Of a DNA stretch of 64,000 bases, positions 8,662 to 18,959 are shown piece by piece. The notes under the pieces were generated by a model, which did no database searches, was not told the origin of the DNA, and worked only from the letters and a program-made list of their open reading frames with translations. Position numbers and translations under genes: made by a program. The stretch lies in the NCBI RefSeq assembly GCF_947487305.1, contig NZ_CANKWH010000011.1, positions 82,638 through 146,637 of the forward strand, given 5' to 3'. Each line of letters starts with the position of its first letter. Position 1 is the first letter of the stretch. This DNA is from an uncultured Paracoccus sp. GTDB lineage: Bacteria > Pseudomonadota > Alphaproteobacteria > Rhodobacterales > Rhodobacteraceae.

Positions 8662-9396
8662 TCAACCCCCGTTCAGCACCTGATCCCGGTAGGAGGCCGC
8701 CAGCGCCGCCATCGCCTCGCGCCAAGGGAAGGGGCCAAAGCTGATGCGCGCGACGCCCAGGGCCGCCAGTTCGGCAATCGCGGGCGCGGCGGGCGATTTC
8801 ATGATGTTTACCGGCAAGGGGCTGGCCTTGCACAGCGCCTCGATCAGGCCCGGATCAACCAGCCCCGGTGCGAAGAAGCCGCTCGCCCCGGCATCGGCAT
8901 AAAGCCTTGCGCGGTCAAGCGCCTGATCCATCAGCCCGGCATGGGCCGTGGCCGGGTTCTGCAGGAACAGATCGGTGCGGGCGTTGATGAACAGGTCCGT
9001 CGCCCGCCGGATGGCGACGATCAGACCCGCCATCTCGACCGCCGGGCGAATCCCCGATTCGGGCGGCATCCCGTCCTCCAGGTTGATGCCCGCCACCCCA
9101 AGCCCGTGAAGCCGGAGGGCGTTGCGGGCGACATCCTCAGGATGATCGGCATAGCCGGCCTCGAAATCGACGGTCAGCGGCAGGTCGCTGGCGGCGCGAA
9201 TCCGGGCGGCCACAGCCAGCAACTCGCCAAAGGGCATCTGCTGGCCATCGGCATAACCGTTCGCCCCCGCGACCGAGGCGCTGCCGGTGGCCAGCGCCAC
9301 CGCCCCGGCCCCCTCGACGGCACGGGCCGATCCGGCATCCCAGATGTTGAACAGGATCAGCGGCTTGCCGGGCTGGTGCAGGGACGCAAAGCTCAT
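8662..9396 (-). CDS. PEP mutase / isocitrate lyase family protein
   Basis: A 244-residue TIM-barrel protein. It shows the family blocks [29 protein letters not shown] and INARTDLF; the metal-binding Asp and Glu are in the VDFEAGY and LEDG segments. Relatives include PEP phosphonomutase, 2-methylisocitrate lyase and oxaloacetate decarboxylases; many members, as here, have no proven substrate. The start ATG at 9396 overlaps the ada stop (ATGA), so translation is coupled to the repair gene, a pairing without an obvious biochemical reason. No phosphonate genes are nearby. Confidence 0.85.
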   Translation of the reverse strand: MSFASLHQPGKPLILFNIWDAGSARAVEGAGAVALATGSASVAGANGYADGQQMPFGELLAVAARIRAASDLPLTVDFEAGYADHPEDVARNALRLHGLGVAGINLEDGMPPESGIRPAVEMAGLIVAIRRATDLFINARTDLFLQNPATAHAGLMDQALDRARLYADAGASGFFAPGLVDPGLIEALCKASPLPVNIMKSPAAPAIAELAALGVARISFGPFPWREAMAALAASYRDQVLNGG

Positions 9397-10466
9397 GCCG
9401 CCACCCCATAGCTGCGCTCGATCTCGATCAGCCGCTGCTTGCGCCACAGCCCGCCGGCATAGCCGGTCAGCGTGCCATCGGCACCGATGACGCGGTGGCA
9501 GGGGATGACGATGGCGATGCGGTTATTGGCATTGGCATTCGCAACCGCGCGGGTGGCTGTGGGCTGGCCGATCGCATGGGCCAATTCGGCATAGCTGCGG
9601 GTCTCGCCCGCCGGAATGCGGCGCAGGCCCTGCCAGACGCGCTGCTGGAAGTCGGTCCCGTGCAGTTGCAGGTCCAGCCCGAAAAGCGGGCGATTGCCGG
9701 CAAAGAACTCGGTCAGCTGCGCCTCGGTCCGGTCGGTGACTGCCGTTCGGCCAAGGCCGATGCGACCGCCGACATGGGCCGAGAGGCGCTTCAATCCTTG
9801 CGGCAGCGCCTTGCGATCGGTGAATTCCAGCAGATGCAGGGCGTCATCATCGGCAATGGCGATCATCCCCCCCAAGGGCGTTTCGATCCAGTCGGCGCGC
9901 AGGTCCGAGGGCTGGCGCATCTCGTGCGGGGGATGGCCGAAGAGGCGGGTAAAGGCGGCGCGGAAGCCGCTGGCCGAGTCAAAGCCGGCATCCAGCTGCG
10001 CATCGATCATGGCATGGCCTTTCGTCATGGTTTTCAGCCCGTTGCGCAGCCGCGCCGCGCGGGCGAGGTCAAGGAAGGTCTCGCCGAAATGGCGCTTGAA
10101 GGCACGGCGGATGGTCGAGGGGTCATGCCCCAGCGCCACCAGATCGGCCTCGCTCCACCGGCGCTCCGGGTCAGCCTTCAGCGCCGCGATCAGGCTGGTG
10201 ATGGCGGCATGACCCTCGGCCTCGGGACCGGTCGGATGGCAGCGCAGGCAGGGGCGGAAGCCGGCGGATGCGGCTTCGGATGGGCTGGCGAACCAGCGGC
10301 AGTTCTCCAGGCGCGGCTTTCGCGCCGGGCAGGTCAGGCGACAGAAGATGCCGGTGGTGGTGACGCCGACATAGGCGCGGCCCTCGAAGGCGGGGTCGCG
10401 GGCGGACAGTGCAGCGTAAAGCGCGTCGGGTTCGGGCAGGTCAAACATGGTGCGGTCCTTGTTCAT
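9393..10466 (-). CDS. ada: Ada: methylphosphotriester/O6-methylguanine methyltransferase and AraC-type regulator
   Basis: A 357-residue three-part protein. The N-terminal zinc domain has GIFCRLTCPARKP and CLRC, four Cys, of which the first accepts a methyl group from phosphotriesters. An AraC-type helix-turn-helix follows (STIRRAFKRHFGETFLDLAR), then the methyltransferase domain with the active Cys in IPCHRVIG. The methylated protein activates its own adaptive response. Two starts are possible: 10466 with GGAGG three bases upstream and 10448 with AAGGA seven bases upstream; the second may be the real one. Confidence 0.93.
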   Translation of the reverse strand: MNKDRTMFDLPEPDALYAALSARDPAFEGRAYVGVTTTGIFCRLTCPARKPRLENCRWFASPSEAASAGFRPCLRCHPTGPEAEGHAAITSLIAALKADPERRWSEADLVALGHDPSTIRRAFKRHFGETFLDLARAARLRNGLKTMTKGHAMIDAQLDAGFDSASGFRAAFTRLFGHPPHEMRQPSDLRADWIETPLGGMIAIADDDALHLLEFTDRKALPQGLKRLSAHVGGRIGLGRTAVTDRTEAQLTEFFAGNRPLFGLDLQLHGTDFQQRVWQGLRRIPAGETRSYAELAHAIGQPTATRAVANANANNRIAIVIPCHRVIGADGTLTGYAGGLWRKQRLIEIERSYGVAA

Positions 10467-10544
10467 CTGCCTCCACCCTAGGTGATTCGGCCCGCCGGCG
10501 GGCCGCGAAATCGGGCGTCTATTCTGCCAGAGGCAGCCGGAGCT

Positions 10545-11507
10545 TCAACCGTTCAGCCAATCCAGCATCTCGGCAGCCGCCACGCCCGGCGCGGCCTTGC
10601 CATGGGCGACGGCCTCGCCGAGTTCCGCCAGACGGGCGCGGGCCTCGGGCGTGTCGAGCCGCGACAGCAGCCCGGCGCGCACCTCGGCCTGGAACCAGTA
10701 GCGCGCCTGACGCGCGCGGGTGGCGTCGAAATGGCCATGGGCGCGGCGCCAGCCGGTCAGGTGGCGCATCTCGTCCCAAGCCTGTTCCAGCCCGTCCCCG
10801 GTCGCGGCGGAAACGGCGTGGGCCAGCGGGAAATTCTCGGGGTCCTGCAGGCGCTTGCGCAAAAGCCGCAGCGCGCCGGCATAGTCCGCAACCGTGCGGC
10901 GGGCGGTGGGCAAGAGGTCGCCATCGGCCTTGTTCACCAGGATCAGGTCGGCCATTTCCATGATGCCGCGCTTGACCCCCTGCAATTCGTCACCGCCGGC
11001 GGGGGCGAGCAGCAGGATGAAGAGGTCCGACATTTCCGCCACCAGCGTTTCCGACTGGCCCACCCCCACCGTCTCGATCAGCACCACGTCGAAGCCTGCC
11101 GCCTCGCAAAGCCGGATCGCCTCGCGGGTGCGGCGGGCGACGCCGCCCAGTTCGGCGCGCGACGGCGAGGGTCGGATGAAGGCATTGGGGTTGCGCGACA
11201 GCTGCTCCATCCGGGTCTTGTCGCCGAGGATCGAGCCGCCCGAGCGTGCCGAGGAGGGGTCGACCGCCAGCACCGCGACCTTGAGGCCCTTTTCGGTCAG
11301 AAGCGTGCCGAAGGCCTCGATGAAGGTCGATTTGCCGACTCCCGGCGTTCCCGACAGCCCGATCCGCAGCGCCTGCCGGTCGGGCAGTTGCGACAAGAGC
11401 GCGATGGCCTCTGCACGGTGATCGGCGCGGGTCGATTCGATCAGCGTGATCGCGCGGGACAGGGCCCGGCGGTCGCCGTTCAGCAAGGGTGTCAGCAGAT
11501 CAGTCAT
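10545..11507 (-). CDS. meaB: Methylmalonyl-CoA mutase-associated GTPase MeaB
   Basis: A 320-residue G3E GTPase that protects and reloads adenosylcobalamin-dependent methylmalonyl-CoA mutase. Visible motifs are Walker A GTPGVGKS (53-60), the switch region ETVGVGQSE and the NKADGD base-recognition motif. The ATG at 11507 gives the usual MTDLL start; upstream in-frame codons run into a repeated intergenic element. The mutase is not in the window. It lies about 100 bases behind soxZ on the same strand, separated by that element. Confidence 0.93.
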   Translation of the reverse strand: MTDLLTPLLNGDRRALSRAITLIESTRADHRAEAIALLSQLPDRQALRIGLSGTPGVGKSTFIEAFGTLLTEKGLKVAVLAVDPSSARSGGSILGDKTRMEQLSRNPNAFIRPSPSRAELGGVARRTREAIRLCEAAGFDVVLIETVGVGQSETLVAEMSDLFILLLAPAGGDELQGVKRGIMEMADLILVNKADGDLLPTARRTVADYAGALRLLRKRLQDPENFPLAHAVSAATGDGLEQAWDEMRHLTGWRRAHGHFDATRARQARYWFQAEVRAGLLSRLDTPEARARLAELGEAVAHGKAAPGVAAAEMLDWLNG

Positions 11508-11524
11508 GCGGCCCCGTGTCAGGC

Positions 11525-11573
11525 GGGGGCTGACCGCCCCCACACCCCCGTGGATATTTGGACCAAGGTGAAA
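11525..11573 (-). repeat. Repeated intergenic element, copy 1 (hairpin plus conserved 30-mer)
   Basis: A hairpin GGGGGC-TGACC-GCCCCC (11525-11541) is followed by a 30-base segment (11544-11573) containing CCCCGTGGATATTTGGACC. A second copy at 27198-27246 has the same structure and 28 of 30 identical bases in the segment. Both copies start about 30 bases after the stop of a minus-strand gene and end 16-26 bases before the next start codon. Confidence 0.75.
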
Positions 11574-11606
11574 TGCCAAGGGGGCGGGTGCCGTGGCGTC
11601 ACGCGT

Positions 11607-11936
11607 TCAGGTGACGTCGATCTGCCGCCGTTCCTCGTAGATCGAGCCATCGTCATCATGCCAGCGGAACAGGAACTCGCCCGCTTCCGGCACCGTGGCG
11701 TGGAAGGCGAAATAGGGATTGGCGCTGATCCCCGGTCCAAGATCGACATCGATCACCGGCTGGTCGTTGAAGGTCACAGTGAGCCGGTTGATGATGCCGC
11801 GCGGAATGGTCCGGCCCTCGGCATCCTTGCGCAGCCCCGATTCCATCGGATGCGAGATCAGCGTCCTGACCTCGATCACCTCGCCCTTGGCGGCGGTTTT
11901 CGGAAGGCGCAGACGGGGCGTGACGTCGCGGGCCAT
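11607..11936 (-). CDS. soxZ: Thiosulfate-oxidation carrier subunit SoxZ
   Basis: A 109-residue immunoglobulin-like protein that forms the SoxYZ sulfur carrier with SoxY. The family segment RTLISHPMESGLRKD and the following PRGIINRL are present, and the length fits SoxZ. It has no signal peptide, as expected, since SoxZ is exported together with SoxY. It follows soxY by three bases. The remaining genes of the Sox pathway (soxXA, soxB of thiosulfate oxidation, soxCD) are not in the window. Confidence 0.92.
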   Translation of the reverse strand: MARDVTPRLRLPKTAAKGEVIEVRTLISHPMESGLRKDAEGRTIPRGIINRLTVTFNDQPVIDVDLGPGISANPYFAFHATVPEAGEFLFRWHDDDGSIYEERRQIDVT

Positions 11937-11939
11937 GGC

Positions 11940-12362
11940 TCAGGCCCCGCAACCGCCGACGATCACCTCGACCCGGACCGAGGCACGGGCAAGGCTGCCA
12001 TCCGCCAGCCGGGCGAGGGCGATGACCTCTTGCGTGCGCGCAAGGCGAATGCGGGTCGAGACGGCTTGCTGCCCCGACAGCGGGCCAAGGCGGAAGCGCG
12101 CAACCTGCGGCCAAGGGTTCTCGGGGGCCAATAGAAGGATCTCGGTCGCGCCGGGGGCATCGATACTCACCGGGACACTGAAGCCGTTCTCGGCGACCTC
12201 GGGCAGATCGAGGGTCACGCCGCTCCCGGCGGGCGTCACGCCGCCGGTGAAGGTGGCGATCAGTTGCTCCGCCGTCGGCTCTGCCGATCGCGCTGGTCGG
12301 GGCAACGCGGTCAGCGCGAACCCGGTCAGGCCCGCAGCGAGGATATCGCGTCTGTCGATCAT
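11940..12362 (-). CDS. soxY: Sulfur carrier protein SoxY, Tat-exported
   Basis: A 140-residue periplasmic protein. The N-terminus MIDRRDILAAGLTGFAL is a Tat signal. The C-terminus ends VGGCGA, which places the substrate-carrying Cys138 on the swinging arm that binds sulfur intermediates; GGCGG is the more usual ending. The ATG at 12362 is chosen over 12377 because the twin Arg then sits at the right distance. It is divergent from a SoxS-like thioredoxin gene, with 85 bases between the start codons. Confidence 0.92.
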   Translation of the reverse strand: MIDRRDILAAGLTGFALTALPRPARSAEPTAEQLIATFTGGVTPAGSGVTLDLPEVAENGFSVPVSIDAPGATEILLLAPENPWPQVARFRLGPLSGQQAVSTRIRLARTQEVIALARLADGSLARASVRVEVIVGGCGA

Positions 12363-12447
12363 CCTTCCCCCTCTCACGCGAAGGTTACGGCCAAGGGGCT
12401 CGTCAAGGCAAACGGAACCGGATTTCTGCTATAGGAGTAAGGCATCG

Positions 12448-12876
12448 ATGAAGCGCGGGGGACGGACGGCAATGGCGGGCAGGATCGGATCATGGCTGGC
12501 GGCGCTGATGCTGTCGTTTTTGGGCGGGGCGGCGCTGGCCGAGACCGCACCCGACTGGCAGGCCGCGCCGGTCCGGCTGATGATGGTTGAACAGCAGGGC
12601 TGCGTCTATTGCGCGGCCTGGGATGCCGAGATCGGGCCGGGTTTCGGTAAAAGTGCCGAGGGCCGCACTGCCCCGCTGCTACGCGTGGATATCGACGGGC
12701 CATGGCCTGACGGAATCGTGCTTGACCGCAGTCCGTCGATGACGCCGACCTTCATCCTGCTGAAGCGCGGCGTCGAACTGGGCCGAGTCGAGGGCTATGT
12801 CGGCGATACCTATTTCTATCCGGTGCTCGCCGAGATGATGCAGGAAGCCGGGGTTCCGGTCCGACAAGGCCAGTAG
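12448..12876 (+). CDS. SoxS-like periplasmic thioredoxin
   Basis: A 142-residue protein with a signal peptide (cleavage near ALAETAP) and a thioredoxin fold with the active site GCVYC (Cys52, Cys55) and the cis-Pro in SMTPTF. SoxS of Paracoccus pantotrophus has a CxYC-type site and keeps the SoxY cysteine in a reactive reduced state; the divergent soxYZ pair supports the same role here. GGAG and AAGG precede the ATG at 12448; an alternative start is ATG 12472. The name SoxS is an inference from the motif and context. Confidence 0.8.
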   Translation: MKRGGRTAMAGRIGSWLAALMLSFLGGAALAETAPDWQAAPVRLMMVEQQGCVYCAAWDAEIGPGFGKSAEGRTAPLLRVDIDGPWPDGIVLDRSPSMTPTFILLKRGVELGRVEGYVGDTYFYPVLAEMMQEAGVPVRQGQ

Positions 12877-12970
12877 GCCGAGATTTTTCGCCGGACAGAG
12901 AAGGCCCGGGCTTTTGCCGGGGGCGGGCTTGGGCTATGTCCGGGGCCATTCTCAGGACGAGGGCAAGCCC

Positions 12971-14263
12971 ATGCATGACATTCGCGCGATCCGTGACAAT
13001 CCCGAAGCCTTTGACGCGGCGCTCTCGCGGCGTGGGCTGGCGGCGCTGTCGCCCGCGATCCTGAAGCTGGATGCCGACCGCCGCGCCCGGATCTCGGAGG
13101 CCGAGGCGGCGCAGGCCGAGCAGAACAAGGCCAGCAAGGAAGTCGGCGCCGCCAAGGGCCGTGGCGACGAGGCCGAGTTCGAACGGTTGCGCGCTCTGGT
13201 TGCCGACAAGAAGGCCGATGTGGCACGGATGCAGGCTGAGGCCGCGGCGCTGGACGTGGAACTGCGCGACCTGTTGATGGGCATTCCCAATGCGCCGCTG
13301 GACGGCGTGCCGGATGGCAAGGATGAGAACGACAATGTCGAGATCCGCCGCTGGGGCAGCCCGCGCAATTTCGACTTCACCCCGGTCGAGCATTTCGACA
13401 TTGCCGGCGTGAAGCCCGGCATGGATTTCGAGACCGCCGCCAAACTGTCGGGCAGCCGCTTCGTCGTGCTGAAGGGCGGCGTGGCGCGCCTGCACCGGGC
13501 GCTCGCGCAGTTCATGATCGACCTGCATGTGAACGCGCATGGGCTGGAAGAGACCTGGACCCCGGTTCTGGTCACCGAAGAAATGATGTATGGCACCAAC
13601 CAGCTGCCGAAATTCGGTGAAGACAGCTATCAGACCCGCGAGGGCTATTGGCTGATCCCGACCTCGGAAGTGACGCTGACCAATACCGTGCATGGCGATC
13701 TTCTGGACCAGTCCGAGCTGCCGCGCCGGATGACCGCGCACAGCCAGTGCTTCCGCTCGGAAGCGGGCAGTGCCGGGCGTGACACCTCGGGGATGCTGCG
13801 CCAGCACCAGTTCGAGAAGGTCGAGATGGTCTCGATCACCGATGCCGAGACCGGTCTGGCGGAACATGCCCGCATGACCCATTGTGCCGAGGCGGTACTG
13901 GAGGCGCTGAACCTGCCCTATCGCACCGTCGTCCTGTCGACCGGCGACATGGGCTTCGGCGCGCGCATCACCCATGACCTCGAGGTCTGGCTGCCCGGCC
14001 AGGACAAGTATCGCGAGATCTCCTCGGTCAGCTATTGCGGCGATTTTCAGGCAAGGCGGATGAACGCCCGCTATCGTCCTGCCGGCGGTGGCAAGCCGGA
14101 ATTCGTCCATACGCTGAACGGCTCGGGCCTTGCCGTGGGCCGGGCGCTGATCGCGGTGCTGGAGAACGGCCAGCAGGCCGACGGCTCGGTCGACCTGCCT
14201 GCGGCGCTGCATCCCTATCTGGGCGGGCGGACGCGTCTTGGCGCGGATGGCAAGCTGGTCTGA
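12971..14263 (+). CDS. serS: Seryl-tRNA synthetase
   Basis: A 430-residue class II synthetase that charges tRNA-Ser. The N-terminal coiled-coil arm (about residues 30-100, rich in Ala/Glu/Lys) is followed by the catalytic core with motif 2 [20 protein letters not shown] and motif 3 [18 protein letters not shown]. The ATG at 12971, after AGGGCAAG, gives the standard N-terminus [14 protein letters not shown]. Confidence 0.97.
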   Translation: MHDIRAIRDNPEAFDAALSRRGLAALSPAILKLDADRRARISEAEAAQAEQNKASKEVGAAKGRGDEAEFERLRALVADKKADVARMQAEAAALDVELRDLLMGIPNAPLDGVPDGKDENDNVEIRRWGSPRNFDFTPVEHFDIAGVKPGMDFETAAKLSGSRFVVLKGGVARLHRALAQFMIDLHVNAHGLEETWTPVLVTEEMMYGTNQLPKFGEDSYQTREGYWLIPTSEVTLTNTVHGDLLDQSELPRRMTAHSQCFRSEAGSAGRDTSGMLRQHQFEKVEMVSITDAETGLAEHARMTHCAEAVLEALNLPYRTVVLSTGDMGFGARITHDLEVWLPGQDKYREISSVSYCGDFQARRMNARYRPAGGGKPEFVHTLNGSGLAVGRALIAVLENGQQADGSVDLPAALHPYLGGRTRLGADGKLV

Positions 14264-14335
14264 ACCGATCGGGACAATCGTCACAACCCCGAGGCGAGGG
14301 GCGAAACCCGCGCCCTGTCTCGGGCGTTCCGGGTC

Positions 14336-15244
14336 ATGTCCAGAGGTACTGCCTTTTCCGTGATCCTGGCGGTGGCGATCTTCATCGCCAGCGGGCTGGG
14401 CTTTGCGCTGACGCCGGAGCCGCTGGCGGTCGCGGGCTATCCCGAGACCGCCGCAGCGGCAGAGATGGCGGCGCTGACCAGCCTGTCGGCGCCGGGCCTT
14501 CCGACGGTGCCCGGCCCTGCCGATTACGGCGTCGATCTGGCCTCGCTGTTCCTCAGGCCAGAGCACGGGATGCTGTGGCTGCTGCTGCTCTGCGTCTGGG
14601 GGGCGCTTATGATCCATGCCTGGCAGGTTCTGGGCAGCGAATTGCGGGCGCGGCGGGCTGCGGCGGCGGCGAGTGGGGTTTCCCCTGCCCAAACTCCGGT
14701 CGCGCGCCCCAGCGTGGTCGAGGGACCGCCGACCCCGGGCGAGTTCGCCCGGCAGGTCGAGCGCGAGAACAAGCCCGCCGAGCACGCGGCGCTGACGCTG
14801 GCGCTGATCCTCGGCGCGGCCTGGCCCTGGGTCAGCCGTGACTATCCGGTAACCGGCTTCATGCTGGCCGCAGCCATGTTCGCGCTGTCGCTGACCGCCG
14901 CGCTACGCGGTCAGCAGGTGGGCGGGGCGATCCGGCGACTGCCGACCGTCGGCCTCTTCGCGGGCTGGGCGACGGCCGTGACCTATGCCGCCTTCGCGAC
15001 GCTGGTGAACGGCCATCTGGGCATTCCGCCGGTCGCCGCCACCGCCATCGCCATGCTGCTCTGCGCCGGTGCCGGGATCGTGGTGCAACTGCGGCTTGGC
15101 GGCAGCGTCAGCTATTCCATCGCCATCATCTGGTCGCTGGTCGGGATGGCGATGGCCACTATGAGCAGCGACCCGACGATTGCCACGGTGGCCATCCTCG
15201 GCATTGCCGCGATGGCCATCGTGCTGGTGCGGGCCGCCAGCTAG
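14336..15244 (+). CDS. Multi-pass membrane protein of unknown function
   Basis: I do not recognise a family for this 302-residue protein. It has an N-terminal helix (about 8-25), a periplasmic-size segment, a second helix (about 76-94), a polar Ala/Arg/Pro-rich cytosolic linker (about 100-140), and then about six closely spaced helices to the C-terminus. No catalytic motif is visible. It stands alone between serS and the convergent der gene; the start at 14336 has only a weak ribosome binding site. Confidence 0.75.
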   Translation: MSRGTAFSVILAVAIFIASGLGFALTPEPLAVAGYPETAAAAEMAALTSLSAPGLPTVPGPADYGVDLASLFLRPEHGMLWLLLLCVWGALMIHAWQVLGSELRARRAAAAASGVSPAQTPVARPSVVEGPPTPGEFARQVERENKPAEHAALTLALILGAAWPWVSRDYPVTGFMLAAAMFALSLTAALRGQQVGGAIRRLPTVGLFAGWATAVTYAAFATLVNGHLGIPPVAATAIAMLLCAGAGIVVQLRLGGSVSYSIAIIWSLVGMAMATMSSDPTIATVAILGIAAMAIVLVRAAS

Positions 15245-15250
15245 CCCGGG

Positions 15251-16735
15251 TCAGGTGCCCTTGGGTTTCTGCCGGTTCTTGTGCTTCGACAGCGCGCCGG
15301 ACTGATTGATCTTCGTCGCCTTGAACCGATAGGGGTTCTTGTCCCCCTGATCGCGGAACATCAGCCGGATCGGCGTACCGGGCATGTCGAAATCGGCCCT
15401 GAGTCCGTTGATCAGGTAACGCTGATAGCTGTCAGGCAGCTTGTCGGTATGGGTGGCCTTGACGATGAAGGCAGGTGGCCGTGTCCGCACCTGTGTCATG
15501 TAGCGCAGGCGGATGCGGCGGCCACCCGGCGCGGGGGGCGGATGCGCCTCGGTCATCGCGCCCAGCCACTGGTTCAGCTTGGCGGTCGAGACCCGGCGGT
15601 TCCACACCTCGTGCGCCATCAGGATGGCATTGTGCAGCCGATCGAGCCCCTTTCCGGTCTTGGCCGAGACGGTCACCAAGGGCGCGCCCTTCAGCTGCGG
15701 CAACAGGCGCTCGAAGCTTTCGCGCAGCTCTTTCAGCTTCTCGGGCTTGTCCTCCTCGAGATCCCACTTGTTCGCCGCCACCACGACCGCCCGACCCTCG
15801 GTCTCGGCATAGTCCGCGATGCGCAGGTCCTGCTGTTCGAAGGGGATGGCCACGTCGAGAAGCACCACCACCACTTCGGCAAAGCGCACGGCGCGCAAGC
15901 CATCGGCCACCGACAGCTTTTCCAGCTTGTCATTGACCTTGGCGCGTTTGCGCATCCCCGCCGTGTCGAAGATGCGCATGGGCGTGCCCATGAACTCGGT
16001 CGTGACCGAGATCGAATCGCGGGTGATGCCGGCCTCGGGTCCGGTCAGCAGCCGGTCCTCGCCGATGATCTTGTTGATCAGTGTCGATTTCCCGGCATTC
16101 GGACGACCGATGACCGCGAGTTGCAGCGGACGCGCCTCGGAGGGGCGCCAATCCTCGGCGCCCTCGCCCGACTCGGCGTCTTCCTCGGACAGGTCCACGT
16201 CGAACTCGGGTTCGATGGGTGCCGGGCGCTCGGCCTCGACCTGGTCGGCCAGCGGCAGAAGCGCGCGATAGAGGTCATCCATCCCCTCGCCATGCTCGGC
16301 CGAGATGCGAAGCGGCTCGCCCAGACCAAGGGCATAGGCCTCCATCGCACCGCTCTCGCCAGCCCGGCCTTCGGCCTTGTTCGCGGCGACGATGACATGC
16401 CGGGCGCGTCGGCGCAGGATCTCGGCGAAATACTCATCCGCCGCGGTCACGCCCACGCGGGCATCCACGACGAAAAGGCAGATATCGGCCTCGTCCACGG
16501 CCCGCTCGGTCAGGCGGCGCATCCGGCCCTGCAGGCTGTCATCCTCGGCAATCTCCAGACCGGCGCTGTCGATGACGATGAAGCGCAGGTCGCCCAAACG
16601 CCCCTGCCCTTCGCGCAGGTCGCGGGTGACGCCGGGCTGGTCATCGACCAGCGCCAGCTTCTTGCCAACCAGACGGTTGAACAGGGTCGATTTGCCGACA
16701 TTCGGACGGCCGACGATGGCGAGGGTAAAGCTCAT
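15251..16735 (-). CDS. der: Ribosome biogenesis GTPase Der (EngA)
   Basis: A 494-residue protein with two GTPase domains in tandem, each with its own P-loop: GRPNVGKST near the N-terminus and GRPNAGKST after an acidic linker (about 165-200). NKAEG and NKWD are the base-recognition motifs. The C-terminal KH-like domain ends in a basic tail. Der acts in maturation of the 50S subunit. Its ATG overlaps the bamB stop by four bases, giving the order yfgM-bamB-der seen in many proteobacteria. Confidence 0.96.
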   Translation of the reverse strand: MSFTLAIVGRPNVGKSTLFNRLVGKKLALVDDQPGVTRDLREGQGRLGDLRFIVIDSAGLEIAEDDSLQGRMRRLTERAVDEADICLFVVDARVGVTAADEYFAEILRRRARHVIVAANKAEGRAGESGAMEAYALGLGEPLRISAEHGEGMDDLYRALLPLADQVEAERPAPIEPEFDVDLSEEDAESGEGAEDWRPSEARPLQLAVIGRPNAGKSTLINKIIGEDRLLTGPEAGITRDSISVTTEFMGTPMRIFDTAGMRKRAKVNDKLEKLSVADGLRAVRFAEVVVVLLDVAIPFEQQDLRIADYAETEGRAVVVAANKWDLEEDKPEKLKELRESFERLLPQLKGAPLVTVSAKTGKGLDRLHNAILMAHEVWNRRVSTAKLNQWLGAMTEAHPPPAPGGRRIRLRYMTQVRTRPPAFIVKATHTDKLPDSYQRYLINGLRADFDMPGTPIRLMFRDQGDKNPYRFKATKINQSGALSKHKNRQKPKGT

Positions 16736-18069
16736 CGGAACGCGTGCAGTTGGCCCGAACGGGACACGACGTAAAGGGTTTGCCCGGCCACGACCGGCGC
16801 GGCAGCTGCGCCACCCGGGATCTGGCCCTGACCGACCAGCGCCCCGGTTGAGGGATCGAAGGCCCGAAGCACCCCGTCCGAGGAGGCGACGAACAGCCGC
16901 CCGCCGGCCAGAACCGGGCCGTAATGGGCGTGGATGCTGTCCTGCTTCTTCACCTTGCTGTCGGTGTAATAGGGCAGCGCCACCTGCCAGACCTCGCCAC
17001 CGCTGGCGGCATCGAGGCGCACCAGCTTGGCTTCGTCATTGACGGCAAAGATCGAACCGCCAGCCGGCACCACGGGCGAATTCGCGCCCTCTCGCGCCGA
17101 CCACAACTGCCCGCCGGTTGCCATGTCGAAGGCGTCGATGCGGCCCGAGGAGGTGCCGGAATAGACCGTGCTGCCCGCGATCACCGGATCGCCGGTCACA
17201 TCGCGGATCGAGGCGATGGCGCGGCCGACGCGGATGCCGGCGACCTGCGCCGACCAGTTGGTCAGCCCGCTGGCGGTATCGACGGCCATCAGCTGGCCCG
17301 AAGGGAAGGGGAAAATGACGGTATTGCCCGAAACGGCGGGGGCCGAGACGCCCATGACACCCGAGGACGAGGTATTGCCCGAGGTCTGCCACAGCACCTT
17401 GCCATCCTCGGCCCTGACTGCCCAACCGGTCGAATCGCGCGCGGCGACATAGACCACGCCGTTCTGCACCGCTGGGGCGCCGCTGACCGCGACATTGACC
17501 CGCTGGCGCCACAGGACGCCGCCCGAAGCCGCGTCCATGGCGACCAGTTCGCCATAGCCGGTGGTAACGAAAATCCGCCCGCCCTCATAGGCGATGCCGC
17601 CGCCCGAGGCGCTGTCGCCATTCTCGCTTGGGGGCGTGATGTCGGTGGACCAGACCCGCCCACCGCTGGTTGCGGTCGCGGTGACGCGAGCGCGGCTGTC
17701 CAGCGTGAAGATCATCCCGGCGGCCACGATCGGATCGGCGGTGATGCGGTGACGGCGGTCATCGCCCTGCCCGATCGGCGCGCTGAAGACGCGGTTGGTG
17801 CCGGCGGCCAGCGCAACATGACCGGGCATATGCGCGGCATTGCCGGCGCGGTGGGTCCAGTCGGCATTGCTGCGCGCGGCGGGCAGGCCGACAGCCGTCG
17901 GCGCAACCGCCGTAGGGCCGAGCACCGCCGGGCCGTCGGGCGAGTTCACCGCCATCGGGTCCAGCCGCTCACCCGGCAGGATCGTTTCGCGGTTGCAGGC
18001 GCTCAGCAGCAGAACCGCTGCAAGCGGCAGGGCCCAAGCGGCGGCATGTTTGCGCGGCGTGATGCTCAT
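16732..18069 (-). CDS. bamB: BamB-like outer-membrane assembly lipoprotein (PQQ beta-propeller)
   Basis: A 445-residue lipoprotein: signal peptide with lipobox LLSAC, then repeats of the PQQ/pyrrolo-quinoline type such as [24 protein letters not shown] and GEVWQVAL, which build a beta-propeller. BamB supports the BamA machine that inserts outer-membrane proteins. The start at 18069 puts the signal peptide first; the longer frame to 18150 does not. Position between yfgM-like and der genes supports the name. Confidence 0.88.
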   Translation of the reverse strand: MSITPRKHAAAWALPLAAVLLLSACNRETILPGERLDPMAVNSPDGPAVLGPTAVAPTAVGLPAARSNADWTHRAGNAAHMPGHVALAAGTNRVFSAPIGQGDDRRHRITADPIVAAGMIFTLDSRARVTATATSGGRVWSTDITPPSENGDSASGGGIAYEGGRIFVTTGYGELVAMDAASGGVLWRQRVNVAVSGAPAVQNGVVYVAARDSTGWAVRAEDGKVLWQTSGNTSSSGVMGVSAPAVSGNTVIFPFPSGQLMAVDTASGLTNWSAQVAGIRVGRAIASIRDVTGDPVIAGSTVYSGTSSGRIDAFDMATGGQLWSAREGANSPVVPAGGSIFAVNDEAKLVRLDAASGGEVWQVALPYYTDSKVKKQDSIHAHYGPVLAGGRLFVASSDGVLRAFDPSTGALVGQGQIPGGAAAAPVVAGQTLYVVSRSGQLHAFR

Positions 18070-18160
18070 CCTGGACTTCCCTCGTTCCCTGTTCGGCCGG
18101 GTTGATGCCGGTCCGGCGTTTGTCATGGTCCGGCCCGGCAGGCCCGGCAACCCCTTGGGA

Positions 18161-18838
18161 TCACTCGACGGCCGGGGTAATATCGGTCGGCTCGGGCTCG
18201 ACGCCCATGGCGATCATCATCTCGGAAAGGCGGCGACGCAAGCCTTCGCTGAGCCCGTCCTTCTGCTGGATCTGCCGGATCAGCGTCACCGCATCCTCGT
18301 TCCGGCCTGCGCCCATCAGCGCCACAACCTGCTGTTCCAGTGCCAGAAGCTCGAAGGGCGCGCCGGGCTGGGCCAGTTGCGACAGGATCTGGTCGCGTTC
18401 GGCCGGGTCCATGGCCTCGCCCTCGGCCAGCACCATCTTCAGCCGGGCAAGGTCGCGCATGGCGCGGTTTTCCTCGCCGGCAAAGCCCGCAACCGCCTCG
18501 AACCGCTCGCCAGCGGCGGCGGCATCACCCTTGGCGATCAGCGCATTGCCTTGCATCATCCCGGCCAGCGCGGCCTGTTCGCTGTCCTGAGCGACGTCAA
18601 GCGCGGCCAGCGCTGTGGCCGGGTCCTCGGCGCTCTCCGCCGCAAGGATGGCGTCACCGAAAGCCTCGGCCGATTTCTGCGCGCTGGCGATGCTGTATTC
18701 GCGCCAAGCGGCGCCGGCGACGACGGCCAGGATCAGCGCGAGACCGATCCAGCCATAGCGGCGGAACATGCCGAACAGCCGGTCACGGCGAAGATCCTCG
18801 GTCACTTCGTCGATGAAGCTGTCATTCTGGTTCGCCAT
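18161..18838 (-). CDS. YfgM-like tetratricopeptide membrane protein
   Basis: A 225-residue protein with a cytosolic N-terminus (SFIDEVTEDLRRDRLFGMFRRYG), one transmembrane helix (about 27-45) and a helical periplasmic domain of the TPR_21 type, Ala-rich with repeated helix pairs. YfgM relatives assist the SecYEG translocon and periplasmic chaperones. It heads the yfgM-bamB-der operon. Confidence 0.85.
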   Translation of the reverse strand: MANQNDSFIDEVTEDLRRDRLFGMFRRYGWIGLALILAVVAGAAWREYSIASAQKSAEAFGDAILAAESAEDPATALAALDVAQDSEQAALAGMMQGNALIAKGDAAAAGERFEAVAGFAGEENRAMRDLARLKMVLAEGEAMDPAERDQILSQLAQPGAPFELLALEQQVVALMGAGRNEDAVTLIRQIQQKDGLSEGLRRRLSEMMIAMGVEPEPTDITPAVE

Positions 18839-18959
18839 GGGCCGTCTTCCATCATTCTCTTGACGGCTTCGCTCTTACACGCAGCGGGGCGGAATTGCCA
18901 ATGGCAAGCTGTCGTGAGGGGTGTCGCCCCGCGTCCGGCCCACACGCCCGGCCTCCCGC

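Noticed and set aside
10488..10505. Perfect palindrome CGGCCCGCCGGCGGGCCG between ada and meaB as a terminator
   Set aside because: The stem is strong but no T run follows on either strand; too little to call it a terminator.
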